A DNA stretch of 64,000 nt from Kiritimatiellia bacterium (GTDB lineage: Bacteria; Verrucomicrobiota; Kiritimatiellia; JAAZAB01), in contig JAQUMN010000001.1 of the NCBI GenBank assembly GCA_028718125.1, positions 186,001 through 250,000 on the forward strand, read 5' to 3'. Under the pieces are notes generated by a model. That model made no database searches. It saw only the letters and a program-made list of their open reading frames with translations, and had not been told where the DNA came from. Positions 1 to 8,101 of the stretch are shown one piece after another. Both the position numbers and the translations under genes were made by a program. Every line of letters starts with the position of its first letter. The first letter of the stretch is position 1.

Positions 1-2
1 CG

Positions 3-1775
3 GGAAAACAAAGTCTGGCTCACGAGGAAACTCTGGCCGGTGACCTGGGGCTGGATAGCCTGGCGCGCGTGGAATTGGCGCTCTGGGTGGAGCAGGAGTT
101 CGGTTTCCCGGCCGGCGAGGACAGCATGGTTACCGTGAATGATGTCCTGTGCGCCGCATGCGGCCAGTTGGTTTCGGCCGGACCGCTGGAACTTAAATCC
201 ATTCCGGCAGCCTGGTTCGATACGCGTCGCGCGCCGTTAATGCTTCCCGAAGGACGGACGCTGACGGAGGTGTTTCTGGCCCAGGCCCGGCGCGGCCCGA
301 ACCGGGTTGCCGTTGCCGATCAGTCCTCGGGTGTCAAGACCTATCGGGACATGGTGGCCGCGATCCTCGTTCTGAAACCCGAAATCGAACGGCTCGAAGG
401 CCGTTATATCGGGATCATGCTGCCGGCTTCGGCGGGGGCGGGAATCCTGTATTTCGCCGTGCTCTTTTCCGGCAAAATACCGGTCATGATCAATTGGACG
501 ATCGGCGTGCGTGCGCTCGAACATGCCGTGCATTTATTGGAAATGCGCCATATCCTCACCGCCCGCACCCTGGTGGAAAAGCTGAGCATGCAGGGCGGAG
601 AATTCGGCGCCATCGAAGACACGTTTCTGTTCCTGGAATCCTGGCGTAAAACTTTTTCCTGGCGGCGCAAGCTGGCGGCCGCGGTCCGGAGCCGGACGAG
701 CTGGGCCGTGCTCGATGCTGTCCGTGTACCGGAAACAGCCGTTGTGTTATTTACCAGCGGATCGGAAAGCCTGCCCAAGGCCGTCCCCTTGACCCACGCC
801 AACCTGCTGGCCAACATGCGCGACTGTCTGAGCGTGATCCGTCTGAACGCGAGCGACCGGTTCATGGGTATCCTGCCGCCCTTTCATTCGTTCGGAATCA
901 ATGTGACCCTGGCCTTCTCCCTGTGCGGCGGTATTCCCACGGTTTATCATCCGGCGCCCACGGAAGGCGGCCTGCTGGCGCGCCTGATCGAAGCCTACCA
1001 GGTTACCGTGCTCGCGGGCACGCCCACGTTCCTGAACGGCATCCTGCGCGCCGCGAGCGGACATGCGCTGGAGACATTGCGCCTGGTGGTTTCCGGCGCC
1101 GAAAAATGCCCGGCCGCCGTACATGCGGCCTTGGCGCAGAAAGCGCACGGGGCCATTATATGGGAAGGCTACGGCATTACGGAATGCTCGCCGGTCGTTT
1201 CGATTAATGACGGCGGCGCGCCCGGGACCATCGGAAAAATACTGCCTTCCTTGCATCACGCCATTGTGCATCCCGAAACCGGCCGGCAGGTGGCGCCCGG
1301 GCAGACCGGCATGTTGCTCTTGCGCGGGCCCTCGATTTTCGGCGGCTACCTGAATTATGATGGGCCTTCGCCGTTTGTCGAACGGGAGGGGGAGTCCTGG
1401 TATCGCACCGGCGACCTGGTCTCGGAAGACGAGCATGGCGTGCTGACGTTTATCGGGAGGCTCAAACGATTTGTCAAGCTTGGCGGCGAAATGATATCCT
1501 TGCCGGCCATCGAAGAAGTCCTGATCCGGAATTTTGGCGACGCGGCCGCGGAAGGCCCCATCCTGGCCGTGGAGGCAACACCCTCGGATACCGCGCCCGA
1601 GCTGGTCCTGTTTACCGTGCAACCCATGGCCCGCGAAGCGGCCAACCAGGTCATCCGCGAGGCGGGTCTTTCTCCGTTACACAATATCCGCGCCGTGCGC
1701 GTGGTGGCAGCCATCCCTACGCTGGGCACGGGCAAGACGGATTATCGGGCGCTGAAGAAGATACTGGCGGAATGA
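3..1775 (+). CDS. ACP domain fused to Aas-like acyl-ACP synthetase (5' partial)
   Basis: The reading frame is open from the window edge, so the start lies upstream. The first ~55 visible residues are the end of an acyl carrier protein: the LGLDSLARVEL segment carries the serine that normally receives phosphopantetheine. A full adenylate-forming domain follows, with the P-loop-like LFTSGSESLPKAVPLTH, GYGITECSPVVSIN, YRTGDLV and GRLKRFVKLGGEMIS motifs. The last motifs match the acyl-ACP synthetase half of Aas more than ordinary fatty acyl-CoA ligases, and LGTGKTDYRALK supplies the C-terminal lysine. It should activate a fatty acid with ATP and pass it to a carrier protein or phospholipid. A GTG at 69 could be taken as a start, but it would cut the ACP motif. 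What lies further upstream (acyltransferase, second adenylation domain) cannot be seen. Confidence 0.85.
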   Translation, partial: GKQSLAHEETLAGDLGLDSLARVELALWVEQEFGFPAGEDSMVTVNDVLCAACGQLVSAGPLELKSIPAAWFDTRRAPLMLPEGRTLTEVFLAQARRGPNRVAVADQSSGVKTYRDMVAAILVLKPEIERLEGRYIGIMLPASAGAGILYFAVLFSGKIPVMINWTIGVRALEHAVHLLEMRHILTARTLVEKLSMQGGEFGAIEDTFLFLESWRKTFSWRRKLAAAVRSRTSWAVLDAVRVPETAVVLFTSGSESLPKAVPLTHANLLANMRDCLSVIRLNASDRFMGILPPFHSFGINVTLAFSLCGGIPTVYHPAPTEGGLLARLIEAYQVTVLAGTPTFLNGILRAASGHALETLRLVVSGAEKCPAAVHAALAQKAHGAIIWEGYGITECSPVVSINDGGAPGTIGKILPSLHHAIVHPETGRQVAPGQTGMLLLRGPSIFGGYLNYDGPSPFVEREGESWYRTGDLVSEDEHGVLTFIGRLKRFVKLGGEMISLPAIEEVLIRNFGDAAAEGPILAVEATPSDTAPELVLFTVQPMAREAANQVIREAGLSPLHNIRAVRVVAAIPTLGTGKTDYRALKKILAE

Positions 1776-1825
1776 GAAGATTTTGGAGTCCCAGCCGGAA
1801 CAACGGCACGCAAGGAATACAAATA

Positions 1826-1854
1826 AAACGGCGGGCTCAGAGAGTCCGCCGTTT
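1826..1854 (-). terminator. Rho-independent terminator between acyl-ACP synthetase and rplT
   Basis: A 9-bp perfect stem (AAACGGCGG with CCGCCGTTT) encloses a further CTC/GAG pairing. On the minus strand it is followed by TTATTTGT. It lies 26 bases past the rplT stop, and probably also stops the convergent plus-strand gene that ends at 1775. Confidence 0.8.
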
Positions 1855-1879
1855 CGTTAAATACGTCCTGCCGGAGCCA

Positions 1880-2236
1880 TCATGCCTGGGTGGCTTTGGC
1901 TTCGCCCACGATCTTGGCAAATCCTTCCGGATCGTGGATGGCGATTTCGGAAAGCATTTTCCGGTTGAGTTCCACGCGGGCCTTGGTCAACCCCTCGATG
2001 AAGCGGCTGTACGTGATGCCGTTCAGGCGGCAGGCGGCCGACAAGCGCGCAATCCACAGGCTGCGGTATTCGCGTTTTTTGAGTTTGCGGTGGATGGTGG
2101 CCAGGCGCATGGCCCGGTCCACGGCTTCCGTCGCCATACGGTACAATTTGCCGCGCGACCCGTAAAATCCCTTGGCCTGTTCCAGGCGGCGTTTTCTCCG
2201 GCGGCGCGAGGCCGGCGCATTAGTGGCTCTTGGCAT
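1880..2236 (-). CDS. rplT: 50S ribosomal protein L20
   Basis: The 118-residue basic protein has the usual L20 length and pattern: an Arg/Lys-rich N-terminal extension (RRRRKRRLEQAKGFYGSRGK) and the globular part with LWIARLSAACRLNGITYSRF and VELNRKMLSEIA. It binds 23S rRNA early in assembly of the large subunit. It follows rpmI by 33 bases in the usual rpmI-rplT order and ends just before a strong terminator, so the two form one transcription unit. In many bacteria L20 also represses its own operon through an mRNA leader; I see no clear leader structure here. Confidence 0.97.
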   Translation of the reverse strand: MPRATNAPASRRRRKRRLEQAKGFYGSRGKLYRMATEAVDRAMRLATIHRKLKKREYRSLWIARLSAACRLNGITYSRFIEGLTKARVELNRKMLSEIAIHDPEGFAKIVGEAKATQA

Positions 2237-2269
2237 GGCACGTTCTCCCCTTCGGTTTACACAAAACGG

Positions 2270-2458
2270 TTAAAACAGATTACCGATGCGTTTCTGTTCC
2301 ATATGACCCAACGCGCGCTTGTTGCGGGCATTGCGCTTGCGCTTGCGCGACTTACCGGTCATCAAGTGACCCCGGCCGGCGCCCAGATGGATCACTTTGC
2401 CGGAGGCGGTTTTGCGGAACCGTTTGCGCAACGCTTTCTTGGTCTTCATTTTCGGCAT
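2270..2458 (-). CDS. rpmI: 50S ribosomal protein L35
   Basis: The 62-residue protein matches L35: MPKMKTKKALRKRFRKTASG at the N-terminus, then a very basic stretch ending KRNARNKRALGHMEQKRIG. It is a small component of the large ribosomal subunit. An AGGGAG ribosome-binding site precedes the ATG. It is first in the operon with rplT. The gene normally upstream, infC (IF3), is missing; a promoter and then a decayed receiver gene occupy that place. Confidence 0.97.
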   Translation of the reverse strand: MPKMKTKKALRKRFRKTASGKVIHLGAGRGHLMTGKSRKRKRNARNKRALGHMEQKRIGNLF

Positions 2459-2490
2459 AGGTTTGCTCCCTGTTAACGTGAAAGTTGATG

Positions 2491-2518
2491 TTTATAGCCC
2501 ATTCCGGCCAAATGTCCA
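2491..2518 (-). promoter_or_regulatory. Promoter for rpmI-rplT
   Basis: Read on the minus strand, TGGACA and TATAAA are separated by 16 bases, about 35 bases before the rpmI ATG. This fits a housekeeping sigma-70 promoter and explains how rpmI-rplT is transcribed without infC. Confidence 0.5.
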
Positions 2519-2539
2519 GCCCTATTTAGCCGAATATTT

Positions 2540-2848
2540 TGCGCCTTAGCATCCAGCGCCTTCCCCAAAGCTTCAATCATTTCCTCTTGCAAGACCGGCT
2601 TGCCCAGCACCGCGTCAACTTCGGGCGGTCGCTCCCCTCAGACATTCATCATCCCGCCACAGCCGGTAAGCAGAATTACCGGCATATTCGGATGAAGTTC
2701 CTTCACGGCCTTGGCCGCCTCGTCGCCGCTCATTCCAGTTAAGGCCCGGTCAGTGATTACCATGTCGAATGGCCACTTCCGTAACATCTGAATTCCCTGC
2801 ATGCCATTCATCATCGTCAATCAGCAGTATCCGCTGTGGCGACAGTCG
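2540..2848 (-). pseudogene. Decayed receiver domain, former C-terminus of the upstream hybrid kinase
   Basis: Immediately past the TGA of the kinase gene, the same frame continues as RLSPQRILLIDDDE, the start of a receiver domain with its acidic pocket. The frame then breaks. A second frame carries the middle of a receiver, with FDMVITDRALTGMSGDEAA (phospho-acceptor Asp in ITD) and MPVILLTG. This ends at a TGA at 2638-2640, beyond which the same frame gives EVDAVLGKPVLQEE, containing the conserved lysine. About 25-30 residues between the two frames are missing. So one receiver has been broken by two nonsense codons and a frameshifting deletion. The kinase itself is probably still functional without it. 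Confidence 0.75.
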
Positions 2849-4231
2849 TCACGATGCCGCCCGAACTGGCGTGGATTTCTCGACTTTTGAATGCCGGTGG
2901 GATGCAAGTACGATCCGAAACGTCGTTCCCTTGCCGCACTCGCTCTCCACGGCGACCGTTCCGCTGTGCCGGCATACAGTGCCATACACCATGGCAAGGC
3001 CCAAACCGGTGCCCTTTGTGCCTTTGGTCGAGAAAAATGGTTCGAAGCAATGCTTTTTCACTTCCGGTGTCATTCCTGTTCCAGTATCGCTCACCTCCAC
3101 AATCACAGACGCGTCCTCCTGCCGGCAACGCATCGTTATTACTCCACCCTGCGGCATGGCGTCCACCGCGTTGAGCACCAGGTTAATCAGCGCCTCTCTC
3201 AACTCGAACTCGTGTCCATTCACATACACGGGCTTGGCCGGGATCTCCGTCCTCACATCCACCGCAATTCCCTTCGTATCCATCTCCTTTTGCCAACGCG
3301 GCCTGGTCAGATCCATAGACGACTCAATCACCTCGCCCAGATTTACCGGCAGTAGTGCGGTTTTGTCCTGCGGTCGATAGAACTCCCGTAGCCGGTAAAC
3401 AATGTTTTTGGCGTCTTCTGCCCCCTTCATGATCTCCTTCAAGCCCTGGGTAAGGGCTTCCCTGTCGCCCGGCTCGGTTGGATGCGTGAGAAAGTAATCG
3501 GCATTGGCCATGATCGGCATCAATGCGTTGTTGAAGTCATGGACCATGCCGGCGGCCATCTGCCCGAGCGCGTTCAGACGCTCCTGCCGGATCATTTGAT
3601 CCTGCATCGCCTGCAATTGAGCCATGGCTTGCTGCAGGTCCTGGTTGGATTTCCGCAGTTCTTCCTCCGTCCGCTTGAGCTCGTCAAGACTCTGCTCCAA
3701 TGCGCCGTTAATCTGCTCCAACTGCTGCATCTTGCTCTCCAACTTGCGAATCAGCACCGAGTTATATTGCTGCAGATAACCGGTTTCATCTTGCTGTGAC
3801 GCTTCGATCGGTGCACGCGCCGGAGCGTTCGCCACCGGATGGAGCTGCGCGGCGGGTGGATGCCGGACTTGATTAAGGACTTCCTGAATCGTTTGGATGA
3901 TGACATCCGGTTCCTCCGGCTTGACGATAAATCGGCTGGCCCCAAGGCTAAGTCCAAATTCCCGGTCACGTTCGTCGTTGTAGGTGGCCGTATAGAAGAT
4001 AAAAGGGATTGACCGCAAGCGATCGTCTTTTTTCCATTCCCGACATAAAGCGAAACCGTCCATCGTCGGCATCAGGATATCGCTGATGATCAAATCCGGC
4101 GGCGTTTTCCGTGCCTTGACCAGCGCAGCGGCGCCGTCGGCGGCGGTGACAACCAGATAACCTTTGGCGGTCAGAAGCACCTGGAGTTGATAGAGATTCT
4201 GCTCGTTATCATCCACTATGAGAATAGTCAT
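2849..4231 (-). CDS. Response-receiver/histidine kinase hybrid
   Basis: The 460-residue protein has no membrane segment. Residues 1-120 are a receiver with Asp51 (ISDILMPTMDG) and Lys104. Residues 150-215 form a Gln/Glu-rich coiled coil. The phospho-acceptor His is 231 (GMVHDFNNALMPI), and a HATPase domain follows with N-box NLVLNAVDAMPQGG and G-boxes DTGTGM and GTGLGLAM. It would take a phosphoryl group through its receiver and pass it to another regulator. Its ATG overlaps the stop of the single-domain regulator upstream (ATGA), so the three-gene cluster is translationally coupled. The current stop is itself probably a mutation, because receiver sequence continues in frame behind it. Confidence 0.88.
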   Translation of the reverse strand: MTILIVDDNEQNLYQLQVLLTAKGYLVVTAADGAAALVKARKTPPDLIISDILMPTMDGFALCREWKKDDRLRSIPFIFYTATYNDERDREFGLSLGASRFIVKPEEPDVIIQTIQEVLNQVRHPPAAQLHPVANAPARAPIEASQQDETGYLQQYNSVLIRKLESKMQQLEQINGALEQSLDELKRTEEELRKSNQDLQQAMAQLQAMQDQMIRQERLNALGQMAAGMVHDFNNALMPIMANADYFLTHPTEPGDREALTQGLKEIMKGAEDAKNIVYRLREFYRPQDKTALLPVNLGEVIESSMDLTRPRWQKEMDTKGIAVDVRTEIPAKPVYVNGHEFELREALINLVLNAVDAMPQGGVITMRCRQEDASVIVEVSDTGTGMTPEVKKHCFEPFFSTKGTKGTGLGLAMVYGTVCRHSGTVAVESECGKGTTFRIVLASHRHSKVEKSTPVRAAS

Positions 4232-4623
4232 GATTTGGTCCCTCCGTTCACGGGTTTGGGTTTCAGATATTTTTCGATTTCGTTCTTAAATGTATCGGGG
4301 TTGATGGGTTTCTCAATGTATCCGTTGCAACCCGCCTCCAAAACTCGCTCCCGATCGCCCACCATCGCGTAAGAAGTAACCGCCACGACCGGCACATCCT
4401 TTAAGGCCTGGTTCTGTCTCAATTCGCGTGCCACGGCATACCCGTCCATCAACGGCAATTGGATGTCGAGGAGAATCAAGTCGAGCTGAATCTTGGTCGC
4501 CAACGCAATCCCTTCAGGACCACTTTTGGCGGCAAAAACCTCGAAGCCGTTCTGTTCCAGCAAGAATGTTTCCAGATAAAGGTTTTGCTCATTGTCTTCG
4601 ATGAGCAGAATGGTATACTTCAT
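4228..4623 (-). CDS. Single-domain response regulator, DivK/CheY-like
   Basis: From the ATG that overlaps the preceding kinase stop (ATGA at 4620-4623) the protein is 131 residues and consists only of a receiver. The acidic residues are in LLIEDNEQN, the phospho-Asp is 53 (LILLDIQLPLMDG), the switch Thr is in VAVTSYAM and the Lys is in YIEKPINPDTF. This arrangement, a stand-alone receiver between two kinases, suggests a phosphorelay shuttle. A longer frame runs upstream into the kinase but has no receiver sequence, so the shorter start is preferred. The output partner is not obvious from this window. Confidence 0.88.
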   Translation of the reverse strand: MKYTILLIEDNEQNLYLETFLLEQNGFEVFAAKSGPEGIALATKIQLDLILLDIQLPLMDGYAVARELRQNQALKDVPVVAVTSYAMVGDRERVLEAGCNGYIEKPINPDTFKNEIEKYLKPKPVNGGTKS

Positions 4624-6875
4624 AACTTCCCTCCTCGATGGATTGGCAGTGTGAATTGAAATGTGCTTCCTTTGCCCCACTCGCTTTCAACCGTAATCGC
4701 GCCGCCCAGCCGCTCGGCCAATCGCTTGCAGATGGCCAGCCCCAGCCCCGTCCCTTCATGCTGGCGCGTCAGACCGGTGTCCAGTTGGCGAAAAGGCAGA
4801 AATAACTTAGCTAGGTCCTCGCGCTTGATGCCCGGACCGGTGTCGGCCACGGAAATGCGGCATGCGGCATGTGGTATTTGGCGCGTACCGGGCACGATGT
4901 CCACAGTCAGTGTAACTTTGCCTTTCTCGGTAAACTTGATGGCGTTGCTCAACAGGTTCAGCAGAATTTGCTCGACACGCCGGCGGTCGCTGTTGATTTG
5001 GCTGATTTCCGGCGCGATCTGCATGATCAAAGGCAACTGCTTCCTATCGGCCAGCGGCGTCACCGTGTGCACGACCTTTCGGACGGACTCGGTCAAGTCA
5101 AACGTCGCGTTTACAATTTCGATCTGACCGGCCTCGATCTTGGAGATGTCCAGCACATCATTGATAAGGTCCAATAAATGTTGCCCGCTGGCTTTGACCA
5201 TATGGAGTTGCTTGGTTTGCTCCACGTTCAGCGGTCCCGCCAGTCCCTGCAAAAGAAGGCCAGTGAAACCGATGATAGAGTTGAGCGGCGTGCGCAGTTC
5301 GTGGGACATGGTGGCCAGGAAGGCGGACTTCACGCGGTCGGCGGATTCGGCACGTTCTTTGGCAGAGGCCAACTCCGCGGTACGTTCGACGACGCGCCGT
5401 TCAAGGCCGGCTTGGGTCGCCCGCAACGCTTCCTCGACTCGCTTGCGCCCGGTAATGTCGCGCACGATCGCCTGGAGCAACATTTCCTCGCCCAGCTCCA
5501 GACGGTTCAAACTCACCTCCGCCGCAAACGGTGTTCCATCCCCCCGACAATGTTCCCATTCAAAAAACTGCGGCCCTTCGGCAACGGCCTTATTGATCTT
5601 TTCGGCGGCTTTCTCCTCGGAGCAGCGTCCGTCCGGCTGCGTTGGCGGTGAGAATTTGTAGGGAGGCGCGCCGATGATCTGCTCCCGACTGCAGCCAAAC
5701 ATGGTCAGCGTCCGCGCGTTGCAATCTACAAACCGGCCACGGCGCATCAGCATGATCGCGTCATTGGCGGTCTCAAATAACGTCCGGTGTTTGAGTTCGC
5801 TTTCGCGCATCATCTGTTCGGTGTGTTTCATCTGTGCGCACACAGCCTGGAGTTGTTCATTGCGCAACGCCAAGTCACGGGTCCGGGACGCTATCTGGCG
5901 CTTGAGCACAAAACCCCAGAAGAAACTGAACAACAGTAACCCGGCCGCGGCTATTCCGGCGCCTTGGAGCCACGTCGAAATCCCGGCCTTAACATCCTCA
6001 GAGGTCCAGCGCCGCAGAGACCGATAGTAAATTGAGTTCGAATCTTTCTTGAACCGAGCCAGATTTTTATCAATGGCTTCGAGCATCGCAGGGTTTCCCG
6101 ACTTGGGCGCCGCGAAAAACAGCCGCGTTGGACTAAAGATGATGGCGGTTTCTTCAATGTCATATTCGCGGGCATGCCTGGTCCCGTGAAAGCGATGGCA
6201 GATAACCGCATCCACCCGGCCTTGCTCCAAGGCGCGAAACGTATTGGCATAATCCTGAAACGATACGATTTTTACGCCCAGATCGAATCCGATATGGGCC
6301 TGTTCAAAAGCCGCTTGCTGTATCGAACGCTCCAACACCGCGACACGTTTCCCGGTAAGGTCCAGCAAGGAACGAATGCCGCTTCCGCGCCGAACATATA
6401 TCTGGAACCAATCGGACAAAACCGGCTCGCTATGGAATGCGTATATCTCGGCGCGCTGCCGGGTATAGGCCACGTCGGGCATGAGGTCAATTTCGCCCGC
6501 CGCCAGCCGATCAAGCCCCTCCGGCCAAGTCCCGGGTACGTATTTCAGCGACCAGCCCTCGCGTTCGGCAATGGCTTCGATTAGATCGACGAAGATTCCC
6601 TCGGGCTGCCCCGAGGCAGACATAGAAACCTTCGGACTGTTCTGATAGATTCCCACGCGCACAACCTGGTCTGCCGACGTTATGCTTGCAGGGAGAAACA
6701 CGAACAGCAGCCCGGCGAGCGTGAAAATCCATCCTTTGGCCGGGTACCATCGCAGGCGAGCAACGGGATCCGGCAGCAGAATATCCAACAACCGGACGGA
6801 CAGGAGAATCCATAAGCCGGTTAAAAGGATAGTGAACCGGTCTATTCGGTAGATCGCCGCTGCTGATCGTTTCAT
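4620..6875 (-). CDS. Membrane sensor histidine kinase with periplasmic solute-binding domain
   Basis: The 751-residue protein has an N-terminal hydrophobic segment (15-34) and a second one (48-66). A family-3 solute-binding-like domain (70-290) contains GIYQNSPKVS, GIFVDLIEAIAEREGW and GEIDLMPDVAYTRQRAEIYAF. A membrane helix (305-325), a coiled coil, a PAS domain (365-480) and another coiled coil follow. The HisKA domain has His525 (FLATMSHELRTPLN), and a HATPase domain (630-745) has NLLSNAIKF, DTGPGI and GTGLGLAI. It should sense a small ligand such as an amino acid outside the membrane. It is the first gene of a coupled operon with a good promoter and an AAGGGG ribosome-binding site. The ligand cannot be read from the sequence. 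Confidence 0.9.
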   Translation of the reverse strand: MKRSAAAIYRIDRFTILLTGLWILLSVRLLDILLPDPVARLRWYPAKGWIFTLAGLLFVFLPASITSADQVVRVGIYQNSPKVSMSASGQPEGIFVDLIEAIAEREGWSLKYVPGTWPEGLDRLAAGEIDLMPDVAYTRQRAEIYAFHSEPVLSDWFQIYVRRGSGIRSLLDLTGKRVAVLERSIQQAAFEQAHIGFDLGVKIVSFQDYANTFRALEQGRVDAVICHRFHGTRHAREYDIEETAIIFSPTRLFFAAPKSGNPAMLEAIDKNLARFKKDSNSIYYRSLRRWTSEDVKAGISTWLQGAGIAAAGLLLFSFFWGFVLKRQIASRTRDLALRNEQLQAVCAQMKHTEQMMRESELKHRTLFETANDAIMLMRRGRFVDCNARTLTMFGCSREQIIGAPPYKFSPPTQPDGRCSEEKAAEKINKAVAEGPQFFEWEHCRGDGTPFAAEVSLNRLELGEEMLLQAIVRDITGRKRVEEALRATQAGLERRVVERTAELASAKERAESADRVKSAFLATMSHELRTPLNSIIGFTGLLLQGLAGPLNVEQTKQLHMVKASGQHLLDLINDVLDISKIEAGQIEIVNATFDLTESVRKVVHTVTPLADRKQLPLIMQIAPEISQINSDRRRVEQILLNLLSNAIKFTEKGKVTLTVDIVPGTRQIPHAACRISVADTGPGIKREDLAKLFLPFRQLDTGLTRQHEGTGLGLAICKRLAERLGGAITVESEWGKGSTFQFTLPIHRGGKL

Positions 6876-6901
6876 GGAAAAGCAACCCCTTACTATAGAA
6901 G

Positions 6902-6929
6902 ATTATAGCATAGCGCGATTAAACGTAAA
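6902..6929 (-). promoter_or_regulatory. Promoter for the sensor kinase operon
   Basis: On the minus strand TTTACG is followed after 16 bases by a perfect TATAAT, about 27 bases before the ATG at 6875. Confidence 0.6.
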
Positions 6930-6963
6930 GCCGATTATCGCGCCGCGTTTTAGGATAGACAGA

Positions 6964-7120
6964 GGCTGCGTCAAGAACGGTCTCGCGGGAGTTCCCCTCC
7001 TTCGTCCGGCAACTGCCGGACTATGGCGGGCAAGCTGCCCCTCCATGAATGCCAATGTTTTCGCGATATTGGAGGGCGGAGCTCCGCTACGCCGCTGGTT
7101 TTGGCATGGATGACACAGCC
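6964..7120 (+). repeat. Palindromic dispersed element, copy A (with a nested insertion)
   Basis: The element starts GGCTGCGTCA and ends TGACACAGCC, and shares the internal blocks GAACGGTCTCGCGGGAG, CCTCCATGAATGCCAATG and ATATTGGAGGGCGGAGCTCC with six other copies in the window. It is about 40 bases longer than the standard 115-bp form because of a segment that includes a perfect dyad at 7004-7021 (GTCCGGCA and TGCCGGAC). It lies between the kinase promoter and the AMMECR1 gene. No coding capacity; a MITE-like non-autonomous element is the best description. Confidence 0.8.
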
Positions 7121-7337
7121 GTGTTGGGATAGATCCGATTTGCTTGCCGGCATCCTAAAATCGCCGAGAAAATCGGCCGGCCGCCGTCAGGACCCACGCC
7201 GTACCTGCCTTCCAGACCTTTGCAGGGCGATGTGTTATTGCCCTTAAAATGGGACGCGGACCTGGAATGAATATGTGTGGCGCGTGGCGTAAGGCAGCAG
7301 CATGGCGACTTCCGGCAGAAACACCGCGCGCCATGCT
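7121..7337. other. Intergenic stretch with an AMMECR1 gene remnant
   Basis: No gene was found. At 7300-7336, right after the AMMECR1 stop codon, the minus strand repeats a short stretch of that gene (ATGGCGCGC, then TTTCTGCCGGAAGT), out of frame by a small deletion. The same stretch has 8-bp inverted ends (GCATGGCG and CGCCATGC) and could fold as a weak terminator, although no T-run follows. Confidence 0.4.
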
Positions 7338-8060
7338 TTATTTTTCCAGCGACAGCACCACGCTTTCGAATACCTGGAATTGGGCGCCCTGGCGCCAGGC
7401 ATCGGCGGAAAGCCCCGCCTTCCGGCTGAGGTAAGAAAGTGTTTCCTCCTTCGTCCAACCCTGTTCGGTGGCCACTTCCGGAAGAAACACTGCGCGCGCC
7501 ATGCCCTTACTCAGGATAATCCCATGCTGGCCCAGTTTAAAGGCGTCCAGGTCTGGTATATTCCTGATCGGGCTCAGGATGGAAACGTCTACGGTGATGT
7601 TCGGCAGTTCGGCGCTCTGGACCGGGGTGAACCTGTAATCATGCAAGGCCGCATTAACGGCATTATGATGCACCGAGAGATACAGCGGTTCCACCGGGGC
7701 CAGTGACCCGATACAGCCGCGCAGGTCGCCATTGATCTTGAGCGTCACAAACGTGGCCGTATCTACCTTGAGCTTGGGCGTGATCGTGTAGGACTCGATC
7801 GGGAACGCCCCTTTTTTCCTGCTGACGCACCAGGCCAGGGTGTCTTTTGCGATCGCAAAGAGCGTCGCTTTTTCCTCGCCCGTCAGATCCGGCGTCCAGG
7901 TTCCGCTGCGATGTTCGCTGATGCGCATATGTGCCTCCTTTGTTTTGATCGAGTCGGCGGATTGCTGTGATGCATTGCTAGCAACGTCCGCTGCCATCCC
8001 TGTCCAAGGGATAAATCCGAGAAGAACGATAAAAATAAACCCCGAGGCGTTCTTTATCAT
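7338..8060 (-). CDS. Exported AMMECR1-domain protein
   Basis: The 240-residue product begins with a signal peptide (IKNASGFIFIVLLGF, cleavage near GMAADV). A ~190-residue AMMECR1 domain follows, with the family signature LRGCIGSL, the segment VNAALHDYRFTPV and, near the end, HGIILSKGMARAVFLPEVA. A GTG lies two codons upstream, but AGGAGG sits five bases before the ATG at 8060, so the ATG is chosen. AMMECR1 proteins often sit beside a Memo-family protein and a radical-SAM protein; neither is here. The biochemical function of the domain is unknown. An exported, solitary version is unusual. Confidence 0.85.
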   Translation of the reverse strand: MIKNASGFIFIVLLGFIPWTGMAADVASNASQQSADSIKTKEAHMRISEHRSGTWTPDLTGEEKATLFAIAKDTLAWCVSRKKGAFPIESYTITPKLKVDTATFVTLKINGDLRGCIGSLAPVEPLYLSVHHNAVNAALHDYRFTPVQSAELPNITVDVSILSPIRNIPDLDAFKLGQHGIILSKGMARAVFLPEVATEQGWTKEETLSYLSRKAGLSADAWRQGAQFQVFESVVLSLEK

Positions 8061-8101
8061 GGTCACCTCCTGTTACCCGGCGCAATGATTCTGCATTTCT
8101 T

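Noticed and set aside
747-1622. Long minus-strand open frame opposite the acyl-ACP synthetase
   Set aside because: It lies entirely antisense to a gene with clear motifs and has a low-complexity composition; GC-rich codon bias explains the open frame.
2638-2851. TGA codons in the receiver remnant read as selenocysteine or another amino acid
   Set aside because: Other genes in the window end normally at TGA, there is no selenocysteine-insertion-type hairpin that I can see, and a frameshifting deletion lies between the two codons.
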